NCBI GenBank assembly: GCA_004154925.1
Contig: QJNS01000265.1
Coordinates: 42,876 to 106,875, forward strand
Reading direction: 5' to 3'
Length of the DNA stretch: 64,000 nucleotides
From: Monosporascus cannonballus
Lineage: Eukaryota > Ascomycota > Sordariomycetes > Xylariales
The notes under the pieces were generated by a model. That model saw only the letters and a program-made list of their open reading frames with translations, searched no databases and had not been told where the DNA came from. The translations under genes and the position numbers were made by a program. Shown piece after piece: positions 35,278 through 46,452 of the stretch (the first letter of the stretch is position 1; the number at the start of each line of letters is the position of its first letter).

Positions 35278-35678
35278 TGTTATGGCCTAGCGTATTACTG
35301 TTTCTAGAAACGGTCGCAATAAAGATAATAATAAAAGATATAGAGCGGGCTATATAGTGGTTTGATAAGATTAATAGTAAAGCTATTAAGGCCTAGTTTA
35401 ATAGGATTAATAGTAAAACGATTAAAGTTCAGTTCTACAAACTCGATAATAAAGATATTTAAACTTAGTTAAAAAAGTAAAAAACGTTAACGTATAGATA
35501 CGCTTAATCTATTAATATATATAAAATTAACATTCAATATATTTTTGTTATTGGAAATGCCTTTAATATTAAGAAATGAAATTAAGTTATTTTATTACTG
35601 GGACTTTTATAATATTTCTCTTAATAGAAATCTGTATAATTAAAGTTTAATAATTAATTAAACTTTTCAGCCTTAATA
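35278..35678 (+). repeat. 5' LTR of A7
   Basis: A 401 bp degraded LTR from TGTTATGGCC to GCCTTAATA. The block GTTTAATAATTAATTAAAC corresponds to the family A GTTTAATAGTTGGTTAAAC. Confidence 0.75.
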
Positions 35679-35739
35679 TGTTAGTGGGATTTATTTAATA
35701 ATATCGTTTAATTTTAAGTAATATATATTAATTATTTTG

Positions 35740-36700
35740 TTAACGTTTAATATTAAAAGTAGTAGAATTTTTTAGTTTTATAAACAAATTAAAGAAAATT
35801 GAAATTTATATTCCAAGATTTACGGTTAAGATAAAGGTTACCTTAATATAACTTCATATTTTAATCTACGAAGTTAAAAAGTTTAATTTAAACGATAGAA
35901 AGGAAATATTCTAGGTTTTTTAATCGGTGTACAAATTTATTTTCTGGTTTAAAAGTTGAATAAAAGATTAAAATAAATTTTTACCGATAAAACCTTTCTT
36001 ATAAAAAATACTTTAAATTAATTCGAACTGGTTATAAAAGAGTACTAAAAAACGGTAAGACCGACTAGAAAAAAATGATTCAAGAAATATTTTCTAATTA
36101 TATTAATATCGAAAATAAATTTAGAAATAATTTTAAGAACTCCGATAAAAAAACGCATTATTACGCACTCAATTTGACTTCAGGGTAAAAAATTTCTAAG
36201 CTTCGAAATATACGGTTATACTTAGAGATTTTATAGCAAAAATCGAATAAACCGGTAATAAAGAGGATATTTTAATTAATACAGTTATAAAAGTTTAAAA
36301 CATGTTATAAAATACGAAATTATTAAAGTCTTCGTTTAATTACGTTAAATAACTGCGTTTTGGACAGTATTAATATCGATATTGCGTAATATGAACGCCT
36401 TATAAAAAAAGAACTATATTATAGAATAAAAATATTACTAGGCGAATTTTGAAAAACGACAAAAGGTATCCGCCACTTTATATGGCACGGCGCTAAAACC
36501 TACAGAACTCGAAACGGTTCAGCGTAAAAATACAAGCCAAATTAAGTGCTATAATAGCGGCAAAAAAAAGGCATTACCGAGGTAGCTGTCGAAAGTCTTA
36601 AAATAAGAAAATTGAACTTGTATTTCGAAAAAAACGATTAAATAAATCGGATAACAAATTATTGGATAAAAATGATTAAAACATCAAACTAATCAAGGCT
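35740..36700 (+). pseudogene. gag of A7
   Basis: Gag remnant recognised by position and by the knuckle near 36540, Q-I-K-C-Y-N-S-G-K-K-type residues after a Gln/Ala-rich segment. It is severely mutated and the start is not resolved. Confidence 0.6.
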
Positions 36701-37392
36701 TAGTACAAATATAGGCCATTACGACAAGTAACACGACGAGAAATATAGAAAATTAAAAAACTAGCTTGAAAGAACCTCGAAAGCAGAAAAAGGTCTTGAA
36801 AGAATAGTTCAAAAATACAAGAAATAGACGAAAACTGTTTGTTTAAAAAGCGCGAATCAATACGATCAAATACATATAATTAATTATAGTAAATAGCGAT
36901 AACGTTTTATGTAACAAATAAAAAGAATTTAATTTATTAATATATAATACGTATATACTAAACAGAAATTTGACTTTCTAAAAGAATAAAAAGAATTAAA
37001 AAGGATAAATAATAGCGTCGATGTTTTTGGAATTATTACCTTATAAACTCGAATTACCTAGCAAATAGTATTATGAAACTAGCTTAAAAGAAAATGTTTC
37101 TCGTAAAAACACCGTTTTAATTATTATAAAAAATATAACTATTAAATAGAAAAGGAATTATTCTACCAAATAATAGAAAAAGCATTATTAAAGAACCAAG
37201 GTTAACTTTTATTTCTAATTAATATTTACTATAAACCAAAAACGTACAAAATTTATAAAAGGAGAAATTCGTGTTTTAATGTCAAATTTATAGAAAGTAA
37301 CGAAAGTTTCATAATTTAAAATAAGATATAATATACGAAAAAATTAGTTGCTTGATAAGAAGAAAAGTTACGGTAAAATAAAGAATAATTAC

Positions 37393-37668
37393 TGAAGTGG
37401 GGCAGGATATTACGTCTATGATCAGCCATAGCTGATTAGAAAGTTTGGGTCTCGTATGTGTATTAAGGAGTTCTTTTTCACCATGGGTTCAATCTCAAAG
37501 AAACACCACCACCACTACTGCCCGTCGTGTCTTCGACATTTCAGTTAGGAAACCTCAACACCGTTAATATAGTCGGATTAAGGTTTTTGTCTTGGCAACC
37601 CCTTTTTATATTATGACTTAGCTTGTTCATTCGCGCTGATCAAGACCAATTCTCCTCTACCCCAATTC
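37393..37668 (-). repeat. Rep-I copy 2
   Basis: This is a 276 bp inverse copy of Rep-I, running TGAAGTGGGG to CCCCAATTC, flanked on both sides by ATTAC (37388-37392 and 37669-37673), a perfect 5 bp target duplication. Read with a canonical CA end, the duplication would be 4 bp (TTAC). The hairpin near the end is kept in part (GATCAGCC / AGCTGATT). It is less mutated than the A7 sequence around it. No coding capacity. Confidence 0.72.
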
Positions 37669-37849
37669 ATTACGATAATTCGAAGAATAAATACGTCGAC
37701 AAAAATAAAAAATACAATAAATTAATACGGTATATATAAAAACCTAAGTCCGATTTAGCAAATCCGAAAATGAATTAAAAAGACAGTACTTATTAAAACG
37801 CCGTAAAATAACTAACATTAAAGAAATTTAAAAAACGGGTTAAAAAAAG

Positions 37850-40800
37850 CTTCGAACGAGACGATAAAAGCAGTTAAAGAGCTTATTATCTTGGATATAC
37901 AAATCGGAATATATTGGTATATAGTAATAAAACATTGCCAAATTTAAGGGGTGACTTATATTATACAAAACGTTATTATTACGTCTAAATTATTATAAAA
38001 TTATAAAATCAAACCGTATATAATTACAAATATAGAGAATTAACGTTTTGTTTTCTAGAACGGAAAATTTGAAGGAAAATTAATTATTTCGAAATTTTTA
38101 TTTAGGCATAATATTAAACCGTAAATTTCGATAATGTTTTATTTAAGAATTACGCTATAATAATACGGAAATTATAGATATATTAATATACAGATTCTTT
38201 TGATAAAGCATTTAATTAGAAAGATTTCTGTTTATTTGCTATCGATCAATAAAAAACGAAAAAAACGAAAAAAACGAAATTATAATATACGATCGAAAAT
38301 CAATACGAATATAAGTATAAAAATACGACAAATATTTTACTACATTAAAAATAAAACATAAAAGAAATAAGTATCCGAAAAAATACGACAGATTGTTATT
38401 ATTGTTATAACAAGGCTTAGGTAATTAAATAACGATTTATAATAATAACTCGAATAGGTAAAAGGTTTATTTAATGTATTACTATATTATTACCGATAGT
38501 AATAGTTTTGTAAAGAGAATTTCTATATAAATCTACTAAATATAACATATAAAACCATAAAATAATCCATAAAGAAAATTAGTTTGCAAAGTTTAATGTT
38601 ATTTTTAACTTTCAAAAACGAATTATTAGCAACGTACTCCATCTTTTTCGAATTTCAGAAAATTAAAATATTACGATTTATAGTCGATAATCGCAAATTG
38701 AATAATATTATTATTGAAAATCGAATATTATTACTTTACCCATTTAAATAAAAGACCGCTTTTATAGGATTAAAAGGTTTACCTTTTTTGAGTTTAAAAA
38801 TAAATATACGCTTCTTTAAATTAAAACAAATACCTTGAAAAATTAATTTTAAAGCTATGTAAGAACTATTTATATATTTGTTTACTTTAATAAGATTTAC
38901 GAATATATTTTCAACTTTTTAATGAATACGAAATTCTCTGTCATAGAATTTTTTTTAACGTTTTTATCGTGTATTATTTCCACAATACCTTTATTTTTTG
39001 AAAAAATAGAAAAGGCAGAGACAAAGTACGGTAATAAGGTCCTTAAAGGTAGACAAAACGCCAATTACTTATGAACGCAAAAAAGAAATATTTTCTTAAA
39101 TAATAAAAGATTATTTAAGATAAAATCTTTTAAAATATACTAAATAAATTTTAAGGAAATCATTATAGTTATAAAATGATAAGTACTAATTACGGTTAAA
39201 ACCGAATAGATGTTCCATAAATTCATGAATTATAATAAAAAAGTATATTTAAAAGTGTAACAGCAATATTATATCTGTATTAAATTTAATTAAAAAAGTT
39301 TTTAAAGAAACGCTATGAATGACAAAAGAATTTTAGAAAATTAAAAGTACGATTATTAACGAATTAATATTAATTACATACGACTTAATGAGACAGGTCA
39401 AATTAAAAACCGTTATTTCGAATAATACATTAAACGCGGTAATCGCAGAATTAAGTAATTAAAGGAAATTATACGCTGTTATATATTTTTGTATAAATTA
39501 AAAGGATATAAATTTAATTATGTTATTTTAAAGAGAAATTTATCGCAATTATTATGGTTCTCGAAACCTTCAGGAATTTATTCAAAAGTAACTTTTATTA
39601 CATTAATGTTTATATAAATTTTCAAAATCTTACCACTTTTATAAGAACTAAAAAACTTATAGAACATTATTTACGATATACGAAAAAAAGATAACAAATT
39701 CTTATTTCATTATTTTTTATAAAAGATATTTAAAAATCGGCAAAACAGATTATCTAAATAAAAAACAAAAATTCGGAAGAGAGTGAATTAAAAATAATTA
39801 TATAATTTACAATATTACTTTAAAAAATATATATATTTACGAAACTTCTCCATAATAAGAGTTATGCAATATAACCAACATTAATATGTTGAATAATATA
39901 ATAATAATATATATGAGAAAAGGAGTAACTAAATTATGAGTTCTAGAGATTGTTAAATGAATATAGGATATTATATATTTAAATACTTGCAATATAAATA
40001 CCTAAAAGATTCTGAGTATTTAAAGCATGTATAACATATTTATTATTTTTAAAATAACACTAATAAATCAAAAAATAGAATAATAATATACTATTTTATA
40101 AAAAATGAAAAAAATAATAATTTAAGACTGATAAAAAACTATATCTGTTATTATAGATTTTCTATTAAATAGTGTTTTATTCGAAGGTATTGAAATACAA
40201 ACATAATATAATAATATCTTCGTAATTGTTAATATATTGCCGAGATTTTTCTTGTTACTTCTTTTATTGACAGAAAATAAGTATGAAATTAATAATTCAT
40301 ATTTCTTTTCAAATATATGTTTAATATATAGAAATTATCATATAGTACGTTTTAGAAAGATAATTACTTTTATTTTAGTATTGTAGCAAGATCTTGTAAA
40401 ATAAATCGCTTTGGATTATAAATTATATAACATATTTAATATTTAAATGAGCGAATAAATAATATAATTATATCAAACTTGAAAAACTTACTTGTTGATA
40501 TTATATTATATATGAACGAAATAATAAACTTGAACTTTGACTTTTGACGTTATTAAATTATAATATTAGTATTACAAAAGAATCAAAATAAGTTTAATAT
40601 ATATTAATTTGGATTTCATATTTAACTTTTGTTAAAATATATACATTAAATAGAATAATCATAAAACAATATTTATATTAAAGCAACCGAAATGATTATA
40701 CTAAAAAATATAAACAAATTAAAATTTATATATAATTAAATAAAATCTAGCTTTTATCAAAAAAGGCTACAAAATTTAATTTTCGAAAAAAAACTATTTT

Positions 40801-41160
40801 TGTCTAGTTACAAGAAACATTTAAACGAAAAAACACAAAAGAAATTTCGATTTCAAGTACATTAGTTGATATAATATTGCTAAAAAATCATAAGCAATAA
40901 TTATTAATAAAATTTCAGTCGAATATTAAAATTGATTTAGTTTTTTATATTTTCTTCCTCAATTTAATCATCGATAATATCAATATTTATACGAAATGAA
41001 AAATGTAGAAGTAAAAAGTAAAACGGTATATAAAGTAGAAAATATTTTAAATATGTTAAAAACGATAACGTATTGAAAATCTAATTAAACAAAAGAGATT
41101 TTCACATTTTGACCATTTCTAGAAAGCCGCCAAAAATCTTATAAATATCTAATATTTATT
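37850..41160 (+). pseudogene. pol of A7
   Basis: Degraded Pol, collinear with A2. The RT box now reads Y-Y-F-H-N near 38970. RNase H (near 39400), integrase (about 40000-40700) and the chromodomain end (about 41100) are traceable by alignment only. Stops in all frames. A small 79-codon open frame at 41442-41681 beyond it spans the A7/A8 junction and is not considered a gene. Confidence 0.68.
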
Positions 41161-41659
41161 AAAGAACTTTTTGTAATAACGTTCAAATTTATAAGGTTAA
41201 AAAAACCTTTAATTATCGAACAATTAATTAATACATTCGATAATAAACTAGTTAAAAAAAGAGACCGATGTCGAAATGACTTTTAGAACCTTTATTTTTT
41301 TTCTTTTTTACGTTCTAATTGGTTTAATTGTTTAACAGATTGAAGTTTTCAAAATAATATACGCACTATACGATTAATCTATAATTTCCTGTATTTACGA
41401 AGCTTATAAATTTCACCTGATGCTAATTCCGCTTTTTTGTCGTGATTTTTAAATTTCTTTTATACTTTGACGTAATTCGAAAAGAAATTTTAAGTAAAAA
41501 ATATAAAGAACCTATTAACGCCGTAAAGGGTCTGATTTTACGTAATATATTCGATTTAACGAAAAATCCAAAATGGAAACGTAGTAAAACGATAATTACT
41601 AATGACTATAATAATAAAAACGAGGTATATTTAGAGAACAAAAAAAGTAAACATGATAA

Positions 41660-42646
41660 TTTTAAAACAATACAACGATAATATAACCTTTATAAGAAAG
41701 GTAAAGCACGACGATGTAAGCTGTATAGAAAGTTATAACTATTATCTGTTTTAGAAAAACCGTACGATTTAATTATTATAGATTTTATTGCAAAACTTCT
41801 TTTCTTTAAAAAACTAGAAACAGCAAGACATTATAATAATACTTTTATAATCGTTAATAAAGTGTCGAAACTTTCTTATTTTTTACTTGATTTAAACAAA
41901 ATATGTACAAAATGAATAATACAATTTTTTTTCTAAATCATTTTTAATATTTATAAATGATTATGCAAAATTATTTTCCATCAAAATATTATATCTAGTT
42001 AGAAATTTTAGCAACGTTTTATGCTATAAATCTGTTTTATTTATAAATTATTCAATATGTTTATATTTTCGACAAGTAGATAAAAAGAGCGAGTAAATTA
42101 AACGTTGGAAACTTATTTATAATATCTATTAGTCACGAATAAACTAATTACGGTAAAGAGTTATATATTACTAAATTAATGTGTAATACAGTGTTTGTAA
42201 AAAAATAAAACGATTTTCATTATTGTTAATTTTGGTTTTGTATCTAATAATTATTTAATAGTATGTAATAGATGTATTAACGTTAAAGCATTATTTACAG
42301 TAAATTGATCTAAGTAATTGCATTGAAATATAAAAACTGAATTAAAATTTGTACGTAAATCAATATATAAATAAATACCATAACTAAAAGAAATTAAAAC
42401 AATTAATATTTGAAAAAAGAAAATAATTTACCTCGTTATAAAAACCTACAGATATAAAATTTAATAAAGAAAATATGATTTTCAAAAACTCGATCTGTAT
42501 AAAATTGTTAAAAACGGTTGAAAAAATAATTAATAATTCAATATTTTACCAGAAATTAAGTTTATTTTATTTTTTATATTGTACAAGTAAAATTAAAACC
42601 AGATACTATTAAATTTTATATTGAGTTCAGAAATATGGAAATAAAC
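41660..42646 (+). pseudogene. integrase fragment of A8
   Basis: Integrase core remnants include K-A-R-R-C-K-L-Y-R-K-L, I-I-D-F-I-A-K-L and F-I-I-V-N-K, aligning with A2 positions from about 11790 on. The frame is broken by many stops. B2 inserted near the end of the coding region. Confidence 0.7.
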
Positions 42647-42835
42647 TGTTACAGGCTAAAGCCTATAGGGTACTCGGGCTTACGGAGCGAGCTTTTTAGC
42701 CCGAGCTTACCCATATGTATATAGGGAATAGCCACCTCGCTGGTGGCTAATTATTTCTCCTTTTCCCTTTTTACGTTGAATATAAATTTTTGTTAGGTCG
42801 TATTTTCGTTTAAGTTACGTATCGTATCCGTTATA
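42647..42835 (+). repeat. 5' LTR of B2
   Basis: A 189 bp LTR starting TGTTACAGGC, more mutated in its second half (TCCGTTATA at the end). The self-priming pair is partly lost: ACGTTGAATATA in the LTR and TATATTTAAGGT after it. Confidence 0.92.
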
Positions 42836-42977
42836 TATATTTAAGGTTATAATTTATTATAGTTTTCAGGAAGTTAAGTAAAAGCCAAACGTTTCCTCAG
42901 GATACCCTGGTTACGGATAATAAGCCAAAGAAAATCTTATAACGAAGTAGCTACGATGTAATATAACCGACGAAACC

Positions 42978-43739
42978 ATGGGCTAACCCACGGTATTAAT
43001 TTTGTCCGGAACCATAAAGAAAGATTTATAGTACCAGTCGTTCGTAAATATGCTTTAAAAGCTTAATATATAATAGAAGAAATTTACCAAATTATTTCTT
43101 AGCCGTAACGAAACGATAAATAATTTGCTTAATTAGATAACGGAAGTAAAAAAATATTTTTTTACAAAAGCGAAAGGAAAAAAGGCCTTTATAAGATAGG
43201 ACCCGCTTCGTTAAGAATTGATGGTAAGCCCGCCGTTTAATAACGCGAATGTAGGAACGAATTATAAACTTATAAAATAGCCTTTGTAAAACGGAAAATA
43301 AAAAACGTTCCGTTTGTTTTTTTATTATGTTCCGTACGAAAGTTAAAAAAACCCGGTTTATTTCTGGTTTTTTTGTAATAACCTGCTTAGGTATTATGAT
43401 ATTTATGCTTACCGAAAAATAATTGCAATTTAGCTATTGGTTCGAAATAAAAAAATTACGAAAGGATTTTAACGTTAGTTACTTTTTTTTATATAAAAAA
43501 GTAATTCGAAAATAAGTAAGCGATATAATCCGTTAAGAAGCAATTATAATATATAAAGTAAAGTAATAATTAACGGTTTTAAAATTACTTATTAAATTTT
43601 GAATTTAAATTGGCCAAATATAAAGGTTTAACGTAACCTTTAATAGCCAAAGTAATTTCCTTAAATGCCGGTATTAATACGTAATTTCGTAACGTATTAA
43701 TCGCGAAAAATATGCCTTATGATAATTATAACCGTTAGG
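42978..43739 (+). pseudogene. gag of B2, first part
   Basis: Gag starts at ATG 42978 in the same context as in B1 (M-G, then a stop where B1 has Glu). It is cut by D1 at TTAGG after 254 codons. Several TAA/TAG stops. Confidence 0.75.
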
Positions 43740-44161
43740 TGTTACAGGAACAAGGGTTTCTGTCTCGAAAAGACCAACCTTTGAGGCTTAGCGCAATCCG
43801 CCACGGTTAAACTACGGACAGAAAGGCTTGGCCCCAAAAGTGATCTAGGTGATCTAGGTAATCTGGTATTAAATTATATAGATTACATAAATCCACGACA
43901 TATTTACTTTGGAAATTGGGATATATAATAAATCGGTTTTTCATGTAAATAGTACTTATTTAGTTTCGCTCCTTAGTTATTAATCTAAGCTTTTAATCCA
44001 GAGGTAATTGTACCGTTCTTTAATTGAGGGAAAAGTCTTTAAATCTTTTTAATAAATAAACCCCTAGTAAATTATTTTTCGCCCTATTGTTACTTGCAAA
44101 TCAAGACCCCATTTCGGATACTGCTTATACCTCCAGGTGGATGTATGATAGGTTCGTTATA
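43740..44161 (+). repeat. 5' LTR of D1
   Basis: A 422 bp LTR from TGTTACAGGAAC to GGTTCGTTATA. U3 carries three GATCTAGGT-like tandem words (near 43840-43865). An ATATATAATAAA box lies near 43921, upstream of the candidate transcript start near 43975. Confidence 0.94.
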
Positions 44162-44172
44162 TTTTGATAGCT
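43975..44172 (+). promoter_or_regulatory. candidate self-priming pair of D1
   Basis: AGTTATTAA at 43975-43983 corresponds to AGCTATCAA in the unmutated solo LTR D2. TTGATAGCT (44164-44172), three bases inside the LTR end, is the exact 9-base complement of AGCTATCAA. The LTR segment lies about 50 bp after a TATA-like box. The match is short, so self-priming is likely only by analogy with family B. Confidence 0.45.
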
Positions 44173-44367
44173 TCTTAATTAATAATCGACGAATGATTTA
44201 AGGCTTAGTTGGGTATAAGCTTTCCTGAACTCAGTGAAAACGATATTACAGAACGACGTTCAGAAGATAGATAATATACCCAATCCCCGTTACTGGCCAG
44301 TAAAAGATCAGTAACCAAATTAAACGATTTACCACCTATTAGAGAAGTTTTTTAACTGATTAATAAT

Positions 44368-46452
44368 ATGGCACCCCTTATTACCCGATCTTAAGGAGGC
44401 CTATCATTCTCGCAGCCCAGACAGCAACTTACCCCGGCCCCTAAGGACATTATCGAAGTCCAGGGAAAGGAGTCGGAGGAGGAGGTGGTTGAGGAAGGGG
44501 CTAAGGAAAAATACGGAGCCGAGGTCCTAAAGGGAAAAGAAAGAGAACTTACTATGGAAGAAAAACTGGACCTTCTGGCACAAGAAGTTAAAAGCTTAAA
44601 AAAAGAAAATATTTAACTTGTCAAAGGAAAGAAGCCGGTCTTTCCTTAGTTTGGCTCCGCCAGAGGACGAAGTTAAGGAAGTGGTTTCCGACCACCCTTG
44701 TTTGGAATAGAATAAACCCCAGAGAGAACTTCGATTCTGCCACTGTTCGGAGCAAACCAAATACGCGAAGGAATTATTCCGCCTCCTAGCTACCACGGAA
44801 TGCCAGACGTTAAAGGTTACAAACCCACTTCCCCCAAACCCTATAATGGATTTACAGACGTAGAAGGATTTTTGGTTCAGGCCAGACTTTACCTTAAATT
44901 CTATGAAGGTTTTTTGACGAAGGATTATCAAAAGGTGATGGTTATTTTTTAACTACTTACCGGAAAAATTCTCCTATGGTTCGAACCCATTATAAAAGAT
45001 TACTTGCAAAATTACCCCGAAGAATTTTCGGATATGACTAATTACATTTTTAGCAAGTACAAACATTTCGAGGAAAAAATACGAACTTTATTTGGAGACC
45101 TAGATAAAGAATAATATGCAGTTAAGCAATTCCATTTCCTTTGCCAAACCAAGTCAGTATCCGAATACATAACCGAATTTAATCGCTTAGTAATTATTTC
45201 TAATTTGCCAGAAAGCGCGTTGTTCTATCCCTATTATGACGGCCTAAAACCTTAGGTTAAGGATAAACTGTATATAGAACCTAAGATGGGATCTTTTGCA
45301 AAATATACCGATAAGGTTATTATTGCCGACCGCCGCACTTTTAATCGGTACCTCGAGAAAAAGGGGACCGGCAGACGAAGTAACGATAAGAGCTCTAGTA
45401 ACCGAGCTAAAAAGGATAAGGGCAAGCCTTAGAAGGAAGCGAGTACCGTTTCGAAGGAGCCTAAGAAAAACAAATCCAAAGTAAAGTGTTTTAACTGTGG
45501 CAAAAAGGGGCATTTCAAGAGCGAATGTCGCTTTCCTACCAAAAGGAACTTTAAGAAGGGAAGAATTCCTTAACCCCAAAAGAAAGTTAGAATGACTGAA
45601 TAAAAAATAGACAGTAAGGCAGAAAAGGAGGAAAGAAAAATTAGCTTGACTTTTTCCCAGCTAGAATTCATTATTGCCACAACTATTCAGATTCAGAACG
45701 ATAACCCAGAGTACAAGGATTGTCTTACCTGTCAGGACTTTAAAATCAGAACCTGTAAGTATTACCCGGGACAGACGGTTTCCAGGATAGCTATAGAGCT
45801 AGGATGCCAGTATTACCTTGATTCCCAGAAGTGTGAGATGCATATAGAGGAAGGTTAGTTTCGACCAGATATCAGTAACCATGGACGGTTGTCCTCGGAG
45901 CTTTGCGAGTTCCCAGAATGTACCATTTACCGGAAAACACCACCGGTAAACTTTTACAACCTGTTACATTTTACCGCTTGCTACCGCAACGATTATTCTG
46001 TTTATCTTAGAGCCAAAGAAGATAATAACTTTTGGCCTGGATGGGACGAGGAAATACCTACCGAACCAGATGACGCGTACGGATGCATAAAAACCCCCCG
46101 ATAGCCAGAATATCCCAAGTTTTGTTATTTATATCCTAATTCAGAACGGAGTCGAAAGGTTATATCGCAAGGATGCTTATGTTACGCCCCGACGCTTTGC
46201 ATTTAATACGAGCTCCTAAATATGGGAATACGTTTTTCGGAGGTATACCTTTTTGACCCTATAATTCAAAAGGTACAAGACTAAAGGATAAGCCAAAAGA
46301 GAACGATTACTTTCGGATGTTAGTTGGGCAGGAAGAAATGGTATAAGTACAGGGACGACCATTATACTAAGTACGCGGCTAAGAAAGCTCGAGAATGGAA
46401 ACGCCTTTTCGTAAGCAAGTTACGCCAATCAAAAAATGATAAAGGCCTTTGA
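44368..46452 (+). pseudogene. gag of D1 with long Cys-rich C-terminal extension
   Basis: The frame starts M-A-P-L-I-T-R-S at 44368 and is continuous in register to TGA 46450-46452, about 695 codons, interrupted by more than a dozen TAA/TAG stops. Order: acidic N-terminus; helix-like M-E-E-K-L-D-L-L-A-Q-E-V; capsid (Y-K-P-T-S-P-K-P-Y-N-G-F through E-S-A-L-F-Y-P-Y-Y-D-G-L); basic linker; intact zinc knuckle C-F-N-C-G-K-K-G-H-F-K-S-E-C at 45487-45528. Instead of ending there it continues for about 300 codons with repeated Cys (C-L-T-C, T-C-K-Y-Y-P-G, C-E-F-P-E-C, F-T-A-C-Y), open at 45646-45858 and 45889-46104. Ordinary Ty3 Gag ends soon after the knuckle. Confidence 0.82.

Larger units (their letters stand above)
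35278..41480 (+). mobile_element. Ty3/gypsy retrotransposon A7 (family A), no 3' LTR
   Basis: It starts with an LTR at 35278-35678 and continues through gag, pol and part of the 3' region. It is split by Rep-I copy 2 at 37393-37668. Collinearity with A2 is lost between about 41480 and 41660, where another copy (A8) begins inside integrase; the A7 3' LTR is therefore deleted. This is among the most mutated copies. Confidence 0.8.

Noticed and set aside
45244..45579. Overlapping frames on both strands in D1 (also 44596-44931 and 45296-45484)
   Set aside because: They shadow the gag frame that contains the intact zinc knuckle.
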